Source: Futiania mangrovi | GTDB lineage: Bacteria; Pseudomonadota; Alphaproteobacteria; Futianiales; Futianiaceae | DNA length: 64,000 bases | Direction: 5' to 3' | Assembly (NCBI RefSeq): GCF_024158125.1 | Contig: NZ_JAMZFT010000001.1 | Span: 62,001-126,000, forward strand | Shown: positions 8,692 through 17,088 of the stretch, piece after piece | How the letters are laid out: the number at the start of each line of letters is the position of its first letter | How positions within the stretch are numbered: the first letter of the stretch is position 1 | The notes under the pieces: model-generated | Database searches by the model: none | Seen by the model: only the letters and a program-made list of their open reading frames with translations | Told to the model about the DNA's origin: nothing | Translations under genes and position numbers: made by a program

Positions 8692-10146
8692 TCAGGCGCT
8701 CTCGCGGCTTTCGAGCCCGTAGTCGCGGACCTTGCGGTAAAGCGTCGAGCGGCCGATGCCGAGGCGGCGCGCCACCTCCGACATGTGACCGCCATAGCGC
8801 CGGATCGCATAGTCGATCATGTCCGCCTCGACCTGGTCGAGCTGGCGCACATGGCCCTCGTTGTCCACGGCCATCACCGTGTCCGACGGGCGCACGGTCA
8901 CCACGCGCTCCGCCACCGGACCGTCGCCGGACAACTCGGCAGCGCCGGAGGGGACGCTGGTGCGCTGGGCCGACGCGATCTGCGGGAAATCGTCGACGCC
9001 GAGCATCGTGCTCTCGGACAGGACGACCGCGCGGAACACCGCGTTTTCGAGCTGACGGACGTTGCCCGGCCAGCGGAAGGCCGTCAGCATCTCCATCGCC
9101 TCCGGCGTGATGCCGCGAACCTTCTTGCCTTCCTCGACCGCGAAACGGCTTATGAAGTGCTCGATCAGGTCAGGAATGTCCTCCGCCCGCTCCCGCAGCG
9201 GCGGGATGGTCAGCGGGAACACGTTGAGGCGGTAATAGAGATCCTCGCGGAACTTGCCCTCGGCCACCAGTTGCGCGAGGTCCCGATTCGTTGCCGAGAT
9301 GATCCGTACGTCCACCTTGATCGGCTTGGTGCCGCCGACGCGGTCGATCTCGCTTTCCTGCAGGGCGCGCAGCAGCTTGACCTGCATGTCGAGGCGCAGT
9401 TCCCCGATCTCGTCGAGGAACAGCGTGCCGCCGTTTGCTTCCTCGAACTTTCCGGTGTGCCGGTCGGTGGCGCCGGTGAAGGCGCCCTTCTCGTGACCGA
9501 ACAGGATCGATTCGACGAGGTTTTCGGGGATCGCCCCGCAATTGACGGTGACGAACGGCTTGCCCGCGCGGTCGGAGGAGCCCTGGATGGCGCGTGCGAT
9601 CACCTCCTTGCCGACACCGGATTCGCCGTCGATCAGCACGGGGATGGACGACTTTGCCGCCCGCTCCGCCAGCTTCAGCACCTGGCGCATCGGCAGCGAG
9701 CGCGCGATGAGATCGTTGAAGCCCAGCGTGTTCGACGCCCGGCGCTTCAGCCGCTCCACCTCGCCGCTCAACCGGTTCAGCTTGAGGCAGTTCTCGATGG
9801 AAACCTGCAGCCGTTCCGGACTCGCGGGCTTCACGATGAAATCGTTTGCGCCCGCGCGCATCGCCTCGACCACGGTCGTGACGCTTCCATGCGCGGTCAG
9901 GACAATCACGGGCAGACCGGGCCGTTCCGGCTTGATCTCCGCCAGCACGGCCATGCCGTTCATGCCGGGCATCACGAGGTCCAGCAGCACAAGATCGACG
10001 TCGGCTCCCTTCGGCCCACGCAGATAGTCGAGCGCAGCACGCCCGTCCTGCGCCGTTTCCGTCACGTAGCCCTGCGTGCCCACAACCGATTCCAGCAGGC
10101 GCCGCTGTGCCGGATCATCGTCGACGATCAGTATCTTCTGAACCAT
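8692..10146 (-). CDS. Sigma-54-dependent response regulator (NtrC/DctD family)
   Basis: This 484-residue three-domain regulator has an N-terminal receiver domain with acidic pocket DDD at 9-11 and phospho-acceptor Asp56 in LLDLVMPG. A central AAA+ domain carries Walker A GESGVGKE near residue 175 and the sigma-54 contact loop GAFTGA near residue 240. A C-terminal Fis-type helix-turn-helix ends the protein (SEVARRLGIGRSTLYRKVRD). It should activate sigma-54 promoters after phosphorylation. No histidine kinase lies nearby, so it is an orphan. An upstream ATG at 10170 would add 8 residues and has a good ribosome site; I prefer 10146 because MVQKILIVDDD is the canonical receiver start. Confidence 0.93.
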   Translation of the reverse strand: MVQKILIVDDDPAQRRLLESVVGTQGYVTETAQDGRAALDYLRGPKGADVDLVLLDLVMPGMNGMAVLAEIKPERPGLPVIVLTAHGSVTTVVEAMRAGANDFIVKPASPERLQVSIENCLKLNRLSGEVERLKRRASNTLGFNDLIARSLPMRQVLKLAERAAKSSIPVLIDGESGVGKEVIARAIQGSSDRAGKPFVTVNCGAIPENLVESILFGHEKGAFTGATDRHTGKFEEANGGTLFLDEIGELRLDMQVKLLRALQESEIDRVGGTKPIKVDVRIISATNRDLAQLVAEGKFREDLYYRLNVFPLTIPPLRERAEDIPDLIEHFISRFAVEEGKKVRGITPEAMEMLTAFRWPGNVRQLENAVFRAVVLSESTMLGVDDFPQIASAQRTSVPSGAAELSGDGPVAERVVTVRPSDTVMAVDNEGHVRQLDQVEADMIDYAIRRYGGHMSEVARRLGIGRSTLYRKVRDYGLESRESA

Positions 10147-10608
10147 TGCCAATCCCGCTTCGGCTTGCATGCCCCCCTCGCCCCTTGCGGGCAAGCACGC
10201 AACTTCTATTAACCCTACACGCGACCCCGCGTCATCCGCAATACGGAGTCCCAAAATCACACAATCGACGCCGATGCTTAAGGCCACGTTAAGGGCGCGG
10301 CAAGAAGGGCTTGCCGCGGTTCGCTTGAAAAAAACACGCGGTGGCGGGGAACCCGGTGTCACGGGAGAGCGTTACACTGTTGCCGGTCGTGACTGTCATG
10401 GCTGGCGTGCAGTGTGTCTTTATCGAGACGTTCGCCATCACAGTGTTGCGCCTATGCAACGTCGGCGAGCTTAATGCCTTAAGGGGAGGTCCGCGGTTGC
10501 CCTTCGTGCAAGGGCTGTGCGAAGAATGGCGATGCGGGGTTTTATCGGTTCGAAGCCCTGACTTGGTCATGCACACCGGACCTGTGCGGAAATTTACGGA
10601 GACGAGGG
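10147..10608. other. Long intergenic region, divergent promoters expected
   Basis: This 462-base non-coding stretch separates the reverse-strand response regulator from the forward OmpA lipoprotein gene, so it should hold both promoters. It is noticeably more AT-rich than its surroundings around 10200-10480. Small inverted repeats are visible: GCCCTT/AAGGGC at 10499-10515, GTTGC/GCAAC at 10445-10460, and GCACA/TGTGC at 10571-10587 just before the ompA ribosome site. I find no confident -35/-10 pair, sigma-54 -24/-12 element or known RNA. Confidence 0.5.
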
Positions 10609-11433
10609 ATGAGGGCAATCTCCCGAGCGATGATGATGGGTGCTTTTCTGGGCCTGGCCGGTTGCGCGGGCCTCGGCGGCACCTTCCATGCAGAAGATTT
10701 CATCGGCCAGAACATTCAGGGTTCTGACTTCAACGCCCACCTTGCGCGCGAGTATCAGAGCGTTGCGCGCCTGGAGGCGAAGGAGCACGTGAACTGGTAC
10801 CAGTCCGGCCTCTACACCAACAAGGGTCTCGCGGCGATGGGCGGCGAGACGGTTCTTCCGTGGGAGCCGGCCGACTTCGGTGTCGGCGGTGACGCGGACG
10901 CATGGCGCAACGACCTGCTCGCGGCGCTCGATGCCAACCGGTCCGCGCGTCCGGAGGCTTGCGCCCGCGCCCAGGTGATGTACGACGCCTACCTGCACGC
11001 CAGCGACAGCGTCTATCCGCCCACGCCGGCGGAGCGTGCGGAGCAGTTCAAGGACGCGCTCGCGGCCTGCAAGGGCGGTGCACCGGTTGCGGCTCCCGCC
11101 GCTCCGAACGCGTTCACCATCTACTTCGGCTTCGACAAGTACAATCTGACGGCGGAAGCCCAGCGCGTCGTGGACAGCATCGTGTCGGCTCTGCGCGGCA
11201 TGGCTGCGCCGCGCGTCACGGTTGACGGCCACACCGACACAGCCGGCCCGTCGGCTTACAACCTCGGCCTCGGCGACCGCCGTGCCAAGGCTGTGCAGAA
11301 GGCCCTGACGGACCGCGGCGTGGGTGCGGGCGCGATCTCGACCGACACGCTCGGCGAGTCGCAGCTGGCCGTTCCGACTGCGGACGGCACGCCTGAGCCG
11401 CTCAACCGCCGCGCGGTCATCACGATCAAGTAA
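10609..11433 (+). CDS. OmpA-family outer-membrane lipoprotein
   Basis: This 274-residue protein starts with a lipoprotein signal ending in the lipobox LAGC, with Cys19 as the acylated residue. Residues 20-165 form a domain I do not recognise, rich in aromatic and alanine residues. The last 110 residues are an OmpA-type peptidoglycan-binding domain: FTIYFGFDKYNLTAEAQ, then VDGHTDTAGPSAYNLGLGDR and LNRRAVITIK. It probably tethers the outer membrane to peptidoglycan. It is monocistronic, with a long upstream region and a strong terminator behind it, suggesting high expression. It is distinct from pal at 52711, whose N-terminal region is shorter. Confidence 0.88.
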   Translation: MRAISRAMMMGAFLGLAGCAGLGGTFHAEDFIGQNIQGSDFNAHLAREYQSVARLEAKEHVNWYQSGLYTNKGLAAMGGETVLPWEPADFGVGGDADAWRNDLLAALDANRSARPEACARAQVMYDAYLHASDSVYPPTPAERAEQFKDALAACKGGAPVAAPAAPNAFTIYFGFDKYNLTAEAQRVVDSIVSALRGMAAPRVTVDGHTDTAGPSAYNLGLGDRRAKAVQKALTDRGVGAGAISTDTLGESQLAVPTADGTPEPLNRRAVITIK

Positions 11434-11481
11434 GATCGCGGACCGGTTTCGGACCCCCGCACGGGATCCGGAGTGAGATGG

Positions 11482-11516
11482 AAGGCCCCGCCACCTCGGC
11501 GGGGCCTTTCTCTTTT
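11482..11516 (+). terminator. Strong intrinsic terminator after ompA-like gene
   Basis: An 11-bp perfect GC-rich stem (AAGGCCCCGCC with GGCGGGGCCTT) has a five-base loop and is followed by a T-rich tail to 11516. It lies 49 bases after the OmpA-family stop codon and is the strongest forward terminator seen in the window. Confidence 0.92.
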
Positions 11517-11569
11517 CGCCCCGCGGGCCATATCCCCGGGCAGGGCCTGCCGGGGCCCTCGATGGCAGA

Positions 11570-12964
11570 ATGGCGGAGCGGACAGGCCTCACGATGGAGC
11601 AGGACGAGGAGCGCAACAGGCTGGGCGGCAGGGTGCGCCGGTACGCGCGGGTCTCCACCAATGTGGGCGGGCTTGCTGCGCGCTTCGCCGGCAGCCGCCT
11701 GCTCGGGATGGACCTCGACCGCGGCCGGCATGCCAGCGAGTTGACGGCAGCTCTGGGCGGGCTGAAGGGCCCCCTGATGAAGGTGGCGCAGCTTCTCGCG
11801 ACGATTCCCGAGGCCTTGCCGGACGAATATGCGCAGGAGCTTGCCACGCTCCAGTCGAACGCGCCGCCCATGGGCTGGCCGTTCGTGCGCCGCAGGATGT
11901 CCGCGGAACTCGGCCCGGACTGGCAGGCGAGATTCGCGCAGTTTGGCCGCGATGCCGTGGCGGCCGCCTCGCTGGGGCAGGTACACAGGGCAACGGCGCA
12001 CGATGGGCGCCTGCTCGCGGTCAAGCTCCAGTATCCCGAGATGGCCTCTGCGGTAGAGGCCGACCTGCGCCAGCTTTCGGTCATTCTCGCGATCTTCCGC
12101 CGCATGGACGGCGCCATCGACCCCTCGCAGATCGGCGAGGAGATCGGGATGCGGCTGCGCGAGGAGCTGGATTACGGCCTGGAACGCCGGCACATGCGGC
12201 TCTATCGCAGGATGCTGGCGGACGTGCCGGAGGTGACCGTTCCGGAGCCGGTGGAGAGCCTGTCGACGGGCCGCCTGCTGACCATGGAGTGGCTGGACGG
12301 AAAGCCCGTTCTGGACTTCACGGACGCGCCCCAGGAGGCCCGCAATCGCATTGCCGAGGCCATGTTCAAGGCATGGTGGCGGCCCTTCTCGGGGTTCGGC
12401 GCGATCCACGGCGACCCGCATCTCGGAAATTACACGGTGCGCGAAGACGGCGGCCTGAACCTTCTGGATTTCGGCTGCATCCGTACCTTCCCGCCGGAGT
12501 TCGTCCGCGGCGTCGTGGATCTCTACCGGGCAATCCGCGACGGTGACCGGGCGCTCGCCGTGCACGCCTACGAAACCTGGGGCTTCCGCAACCTCACAGC
12601 GGAGATGGTCGACGCGCTGAACATCTGGGCGCGTTTCATCTACGGGCCGATGCTCGAGGACCGGGTGCGAACCATTGCCGACGGTGTGAGCCCCGGGCAA
12701 TACGGGCGCGCGGAGGCGCAGGAGGTGCATGGCCGCTTGCGCAGGCTGGGCAAGATCACCCCGCCGCGCGAGTTCGTGTTCATGGACCGGGCCGCCATCG
12801 GGCTGGGCGCGGTGTTTCTGCGCCTGGGCGCCGAATTGAACTGGCACCGGCTCTTCAACGCGATGATCGGCGATTTCGACACCGGCGGGCTTCGGGACGC
12901 GCAGGGGCGTGCGTTCTGCGATGCGGACGTGCCCCTGCCTGCAGCCGCGCACGCCTCGGCCTAG
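11570..12964 (+). CDS. ABC1/UbiB-family atypical kinase
   Basis: This 464-residue protein belongs to the ABC1 (ADCK3/UbiB) family, whose members support ubiquinone synthesis through ATPase-type activity. Visible landmarks are a KxGQ-like helix LKGPLMKVAQLLATIPEAL near residue 70, the alanine-rich nucleotide loop AAASLGQVHRA near residue 140, the lysine in LLAVKLQYP, the catalytic-type GDPHLGNY near residue 285 and metal-binding LLDFGCIR. The KxGQ motif reads KVAQ, an Ala for Gly change. There is no obvious C-terminal membrane pair as in E. coli UbiB. An internal ATG at 11594 is an alternative start. COQ9 and ubiX lie elsewhere in the window. Confidence 0.88.
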   Translation: MAERTGLTMEQDEERNRLGGRVRRYARVSTNVGGLAARFAGSRLLGMDLDRGRHASELTAALGGLKGPLMKVAQLLATIPEALPDEYAQELATLQSNAPPMGWPFVRRRMSAELGPDWQARFAQFGRDAVAAASLGQVHRATAHDGRLLAVKLQYPEMASAVEADLRQLSVILAIFRRMDGAIDPSQIGEEIGMRLREELDYGLERRHMRLYRRMLADVPEVTVPEPVESLSTGRLLTMEWLDGKPVLDFTDAPQEARNRIAEAMFKAWWRPFSGFGAIHGDPHLGNYTVREDGGLNLLDFGCIRTFPPEFVRGVVDLYRAIRDGDRALAVHAYETWGFRNLTAEMVDALNIWARFIYGPMLEDRVRTIADGVSPGQYGRAEAQEVHGRLRRLGKITPPREFVFMDRAAIGLGAVFLRLGAELNWHRLFNAMIGDFDTGGLRDAQGRAFCDADVPLPAAAHASA

Positions 12965-13068
12965 CAGACCGAATTCCTCAGCTGTCCGTACCAGTTCGCT
13001 TGCGGGGCGGCGCGGGTTTCGGTATTCCGAGTGTCATTATCGGGGTAATCGTTCGGGACAGGACCGGT

Positions 13069-13209
13069 ATGGCTAAGAAGACCGAGGAGGGGGCGCGCAT
13101 GGACATTGCAGAGCACGAGCGGACATGGGCCGGATTCGTGACGTTCACGAAATGGGGAACCATTTCGGTCGCGCTCGTGTTGATCCTGATGGCACTGTTC
13201 CTTCTCTGA
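13069..13209 (+). CDS. aa3-type cytochrome c oxidase subunit IV
   Basis: This 46-residue protein matches the bacterial aa3 oxidase subunit IV family, a single-helix accessory subunit. The hallmark is a short soluble N terminus with MDIAEHERTWAGFVTFTKWG, then one transmembrane helix to the C terminus (VALVLILMALFLL). A GGACAGGA ribosome site precedes the ATG at 13069; ATG 13099 would give a 36-residue form. The other oxidase subunits are not in the window. It lies 67 bases upstream of the transhydrogenase operon. Confidence 0.85.
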   Translation: MAKKTEEGARMDIAEHERTWAGFVTFTKWGTISVALVLILMALFLL

Positions 13210-13276
13210 GGGAACGGCGCCGCACTGCCGTGTGCGCTATCGCGGCGGAGATCCATCCGCCGGCCGGGGAGGGGCC

Positions 13277-14413
13277 ATGAAAATCGCAATCCCGAAGGAG
13301 ACACGGGACAAGGAGCCCCGTGTCGCCGCAACGCCTGAGACCGTGAAGAAATTCATCGGCCTCGGTGCCGAGGTGACGGTCGAGAAGGGCGCCGGAGCGG
13401 GCTCGTACATCGCCGACGCGCTCTTCGAGGAAGCGGGTGCGAAGATCGCGGGCACGCACAAGACGTGCGTCTCCGGTGCGGACGTGGTGCTGAAGGTGCG
13501 CCGCCCGCAGGAGAAGGAGCTGAAGGACTACAAGTCCGGCACGGTGGTCGCCTGCCTCCTCAATCCCTACAACGATCCGGACACGATGAAGGCCTGCGCG
13601 GACGCGGGCCTTACCGTCTTCGCCATGGAATTCATTCCGCGCATCACGCGCGCGCAGTCGATGGATGTGCTGTCGAGCCAGGCGAACCTCGCGGGCTACC
13701 GCGCGGTGGTCGAGGCGGCGGCGCTGTTCGAGAAGGCCATGCCGATGATGATGACCGCCGCGGGCACCGTCGCCCCCGCCAAGGCCTTCGTGATGGGCGC
13801 GGGCGTCGCGGGCCTGCAGGCGATCGCCACGGCAAGGCGTCTCGGCGCGGTCGTGACCGCGACCGACGTGCGCCCAGCCGCGAAGGAGCAGGTCGAATCG
13901 CTGGGCGCCAAGTTCATCGCGGTCGAGGACGAGGAATTCAAGCAGGCCGAGACCGCGGGCGGCTACGCCAAGGAGATGTCGGAAGAGTACCGCAAGAAGC
14001 AGGCGGAGCTTGTGGCAAGCCATGTCGCCAAGCAGGACATGGTCATCACCACGGCGCTCATTCCCGGCCGCCCGGCACCGGTCCTCGTGACCGAGGAGAT
14101 GGTGAAGGCGATGCGCCCCGGCTCCGTCATCGTCGACCTGGCGGTCGAGCAGGGCGGCAATTGCCCGCTGTCGAAGCCCGACGAGGTTGTCGAGGCGCAT
14201 GGCGTGCGCATCGTCGGCTATCCCAACATGGCGGGCCGCATCGCGGTCGATGCCTCGGCGCTCTATGCGCGCAACCTTCTGAACTTCCTGACGCCGATGA
14301 TCGACAAGGAGAAGGGCGCGCTCGCCATCGACTGGGATGACGACATCGTGAAAGGCACGCTGATCGCCCGCGACGGTGCGGTCGTGCATCCGAACTTCGC
14401 GAAATCCGGCTGA
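13277..14413 (+). CDS. pntAA: NAD(P) transhydrogenase subunit alpha part 1 (PntAA)
   Basis: This 378-residue soluble subunit is the NAD(H)-binding domain I of the proton-translocating transhydrogenase, which reduces NADP+ with NADH at the expense of the proton gradient. It starts with [20 protein letters not shown], typical of the AlaDH/PNT family. A Rossmann segment [20 protein letters not shown] lies near residue 175, and MARKER-type text [20 protein letters not shown] appears near residue 318. The start has GGGGAGGGG just upstream. Domain I is a separate chain, as is usual in alphaproteobacteria. It forms an operon with the next two genes. Confidence 0.95.
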   Translation: MKIAIPKETRDKEPRVAATPETVKKFIGLGAEVTVEKGAGAGSYIADALFEEAGAKIAGTHKTCVSGADVVLKVRRPQEKELKDYKSGTVVACLLNPYNDPDTMKACADAGLTVFAMEFIPRITRAQSMDVLSSQANLAGYRAVVEAAALFEKAMPMMMTAAGTVAPAKAFVMGAGVAGLQAIATARRLGAVVTATDVRPAAKEQVESLGAKFIAVEDEEFKQAETAGGYAKEMSEEYRKKQAELVASHVAKQDMVITTALIPGRPAPVLVTEEMVKAMRPGSVIVDLAVEQGGNCPLSKPDEVVEAHGVRIVGYPNMAGRIAVDASALYARNLLNFLTPMIDKEKGALAIDWDDDIVKGTLIARDGAVVHPNFAKSG

Positions 14414-14430
14414 GGCCAGGGGGGACAACC

Positions 14431-14883
14431 ATGGCGCAGGACCTGAACGCAGCACTGGAGACGGCCCGGGCGGCGCGCGACGCGCTCGACGCTGCCATCG
14501 CGCAGGCCGCCGAGACGGCACAGGCGATGGAAGGCACGGCGGGCGCGGTCGCAGATGCCGCCGGCCACGCGACAGGCATCGACCCGTTCATCTTCCGCAT
14601 CGCGATCTTCGTGCTGGCGATCTTCGTCGGCTACTACGTGGTGTGGAGCGTGACGCCCGCACTGCACACGCCGCTGATGTCGGTGACCAACGCGATCTCC
14701 TCGGTGATCGTGGTCGGTGCACTTCTGGCCGTGGGCGTGTCGCTCGGCGACGTGACGAGCGAGAGCGCCGGCTGGGGCGCGAAGATCCTGGGGTTCCTCG
14801 CGCTCGTCATGGCGAGCGTGAATATCTTCGGGGGCTTCCTCGTCACCCAGCGGATGCTGGCCATGTACAAGAAGAAGACCTGA
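14431..14883 (+). CDS. pntAB: NAD(P) transhydrogenase subunit alpha part 2 (PntAB)
   Basis: This 150-residue subunit supplies the first membrane helices of transhydrogenase domain II. Three to four transmembrane segments run from about residue 52 to 140, including [20 protein letters not shown] and [20 protein letters not shown]. The first 50 residues are an alanine- and glutamate-rich helix, longer than the shortest family members. It lies 17 bases after pntAA and 16 bases before pntB, so the three genes are one operon. Confidence 0.94.
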   Translation: MAQDLNAALETARAARDALDAAIAQAAETAQAMEGTAGAVADAAGHATGIDPFIFRIAIFVLAIFVGYYVVWSVTPALHTPLMSVTNAISSVIVVGALLAVGVSLGDVTSESAGWGAKILGFLALVMASVNIFGGFLVTQRMLAMYKKKT

Positions 14884-14899
14884 AGGGGGCTAGAGAGAC

Positions 14900-16297
14900 A
14901 TGTCAGCCAATCTCGCGGCCCTTCTCTACCTGGTTTCCGGGGTCCTGTTCATCCTTGCGCTGCGCGGCCTGTCGCATCCGACGACCTCGCAGCGGGGCAA
15001 CCGCATGGGCATGGTCGGCATGGCCATTGCCGTCGTCACGACGCTGTTCGTGGCGGCGCCATCGGACCTGACCTCCTGGGTGCTGATTCTCGCCGGCATC
15101 GCCATCGGCGGCGGCATCGGCGCGAAGATCGCGCGCGACGTGCCGATGACGAGCATGCCGCAGCTCGTCGCGGCCTTCCACTCCCTGGTCGGCATGGCCG
15201 CGGTGTTCGTGGCGGCGGCCGCGCTCTATGCGCCGGAAGCGTTCGGCATCGGCACGCTCGGCAACATCAAGACGGCGAGCCTGATCGAGATGGCCCTCGG
15301 GGCCGCGATCGGCGCGATCACCTTCTCCGGCTCGATCATCGCGTTTCTGAAGCTCGACGGGCGCATGTCGGGAAAGCCGATCACCTTCCCGAACCAGCAC
15401 CTGGTGAACCTCGCGCTCGGCATTGCGCTGGTCGTGCTCATCATCTGGTTCACGGCGACGGACAGCGCGCTTGCGTTCTGGCTGCTGGCGCTGCTCGCCT
15501 TCGCCATCGGCGTGCTGATCATCATCCCGATCGGCGGCGCGGACATGCCGGTCGTCGTGTCGATGCTCAACTCCTACTCGGGCTGGGCCGCGGCGGGCAT
15601 CGGCTTCACGCTGGAAAACACGGCGCTGATCATCACGGGCGCGCTGGTGGGCTCGTCGGGCGCGATTCTCAGCTACATCATGTGCAAGGGCATGAACCGC
15701 TCCTTCTTCTCCGTCATCCTCGGCGGCTTCGGCGGGGAGACTGTGGCGGCTGCAGCCGGCGAGGTTGAGCAGCGCCCGGTGAAGCAGGGCTCGGCGGAAG
15801 ACGCGGCCTTCGTGATGAAGAACGCCTCCAAGGTCATCATCGTGCCGGGCTATGGCATGGCGGTGGCGCAGGCCCAGCACGCGGTGCGCGAGATGGCCGA
15901 CCTGCTGAAGGAGGCGGGCGTCGAGGTGAAGTACGCCATCCATCCCGTCGCGGGCCGCATGCCCGGCCACATGAACGTTCTGCTGGCCGAGGCGCAGGTG
16001 CCCTATGACGAGGTGTTCGAGCTGGAGGACATCAATTCGGAGTTCTCCGACGCCGACGTTGCCTTCGTGATAGGTGCCAACGACGTGACCAACCCGGCGG
16101 CCAAGACCGACAAGTCCTCGCCGATCTACGGCATGCCGGTGCTCGACGTGGAGAAGGCGCGCACCGTCCTCTTCGTGAAGCGCGGTATGGGCTCGGGCTA
16201 TGCAGGCGTGGAGAACGAGCTGTTCTTCCGCGACAACACGATGATGCTGTTTGCCGACGCCAAGAAGATGGTGGAGGCGATCGTCCGCGACCTCTGA
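14900..16297 (+). CDS. pntB: NAD(P) transhydrogenase subunit beta (PntB)
   Basis: This 465-residue subunit has about nine transmembrane helices over residues 1-260, forming the rest of the proton channel. A soluble NADP(H)-binding domain III follows, with VIIVPGYGMAVAQAQH near residue 312, HPVAGRMPGHMNVLLAEA near residue 350 and VIGANDVTNPAA near residue 390, all standard for PntB. It completes the pntAA-pntAB-pntB operon and is followed by a hairpin terminator. Confidence 0.96.
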   Translation: MSANLAALLYLVSGVLFILALRGLSHPTTSQRGNRMGMVGMAIAVVTTLFVAAPSDLTSWVLILAGIAIGGGIGAKIARDVPMTSMPQLVAAFHSLVGMAAVFVAAAALYAPEAFGIGTLGNIKTASLIEMALGAAIGAITFSGSIIAFLKLDGRMSGKPITFPNQHLVNLALGIALVVLIIWFTATDSALAFWLLALLAFAIGVLIIIPIGGADMPVVVSMLNSYSGWAAAGIGFTLENTALIITGALVGSSGAILSYIMCKGMNRSFFSVILGGFGGETVAAAAGEVEQRPVKQGSAEDAAFVMKNASKVIIVPGYGMAVAQAQHAVREMADLLKEAGVEVKYAIHPVAGRMPGHMNVLLAEAQVPYDEVFELEDINSEFSDADVAFVIGANDVTNPAAKTDKSSPIYGMPVLDVEKARTVLFVKRGMGSGYAGVENELFFRDNTMMLFADAKKMVEAIVRDL

Positions 16298-16325
16298 CCC
16301 GCGGCGAAAGCGCACAGCCACGCGA

Positions 16326-16361
16326 AACGCCGGGCCTGGGAGCGATCCAGGGCCCGGCGTT
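16326..16361 (+). terminator. Hairpin terminator after pntB
   Basis: A 14-bp stem with one bulged base pairs AACGCCGGGCCTGG (16326-16339) with CCAGGGCCCGGCGTT (16347-16361), starting 28 bases after the pntB stop. The U tract is very short, so termination may be partial. Confidence 0.65.
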
Positions 16362-16410
16362 CTGCGTAGGAACCTTCCGAACGAGAACACAACGAACGGG
16401 AGTGGATGCA

Positions 16411-16608
16411 ATGTTTCTCACCGGATGGGCCGGATCGGCCGCGGGTGCATGGGCCGCCGTGGGCCTCGTGGTCACGGGCCTTCTCAGCGCCGCTGTCGTC
16501 GGGCTGGTGCTCACCGGCCCGCTCGAAGCGGCACATGGGGGGGTGGAGCAGGACGCGGCGGGGGTGCCTGCTGCCGCGTCCTCCGATCCCTGGAGCCATT
16601 TCGAGTGA
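16411..16608 (+). CDS. Small hypothetical membrane protein
   Basis: This 65-residue reading frame starts with MFLTGWAGSAAGAWAAVGLV and contains one long hydrophobic stretch over about residues 10-40, so one or two membrane helices are expected. A polar alanine-rich tail ending DPWSHFE follows. A ribosome-site-like ACGGGAG lies about 10 bases before the ATG, and a strong terminator follows 29 bases after the stop. Those signals support a real gene, but I recognise no family. A GTG at 16402 is an alternative start. Confidence 0.55.
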   Translation: MFLTGWAGSAAGAWAAVGLVVTGLLSAAVVGLVLTGPLEAAHGGVEQDAAGVPAAASSDPWSHFE

Positions 16609-16636
16609 CCCGATGGGCACAAGGGGCGGAAATGAA

Positions 16637-16660
16637 AAAGGCCAGCGCAAGCTGGCCTTT
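16637..16660. terminator. Bidirectional intrinsic terminator with GCAA loop
   Basis: A perfect 10-bp stem (AAAGGCCAGC with GCTGGCCTTT) is capped by a GCAA tetraloop on the plus strand. On the minus strand it is followed by a T-rich run, so it should end rpsU transcripts; on the plus strand it can end the small membrane gene. Confidence 0.9.
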
Positions 16661-16707
16661 GACGTTTTCAGTGAAGGAGCGTTCCGGCGCGCGCGCCGGG
16701 CCCGGCC

Positions 16708-16914
16708 TTAGAGCAGACCTTCGCGCTGCGCCCGCTTCCGCGCCAGCTTCCGCGCCCGGCGGACAGCCTCGGCCTTTTCACGGGCCCGCTTTTCCGACGG
16801 CTTCTCGTAATGATTGCGGAGCTTCATCTCGCGGAAGATGCCCTCACGCTGCATTTTCTTCTTCAGCGCCTTGAGAGCCTGGTCGACGTTGTTGTCGCGA
16901 ACGATGACTTGCAC
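16708..16914 (-). CDS. rpsU: 30S ribosomal protein S21
   Basis: This 68-residue basic protein is bS21, a small-subunit protein needed for initiation. The N terminus [20 protein letters not shown] and the segment [20 protein letters not shown] are standard, and the C terminus is a lysine/arginine-rich helix. It stands alone on the reverse strand with a good promoter at 16953-16981 and a strong terminator at 16637-16660. Confidence 0.97.
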   Translation of the reverse strand: MQVIVRDNNVDQALKALKKKMQREGIFREMKLRNHYEKPSEKRAREKAEAVRRARKLARKRAQREGLL

Positions 16915-16952
16915 GTTGTTTCCTTCACCCGCCTTTCTGTACGTGGGCGCGG

Positions 16953-16981
16953 CTTATAGCAAAGGCGGAACGGCCTGTCCA
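16953..16981 (-). promoter_or_regulatory. Sigma-70-type promoter of rpsU
   Basis: Reading the minus strand, TGGACA (-35, 16976-16981) is separated by 17 bases from TATAAG (-10, 16953-16958). Both boxes are close to consensus and lie 39 bases or more upstream of the rpsU start. Confidence 0.7.
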
Positions 16982-17088
16982 CATGCTGCGTGCGGAGCGG
17001 GAGAGGCAATCCGCCGCTTTTCCTCGCGCTCCCGGCGGCCTAGTGTTCACCCCATCGAGTGTCCCCGGCGCCCGGGGGAGGAGAGACG

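Noticed and set aside
10545-10560. tRNA T-arm-like sequence GGTTCGAAGCCC
   Set aside because: The flanking bases do not form the 5-bp T stem, and no acceptor stem, D arm or anticodon arm can be found around it.
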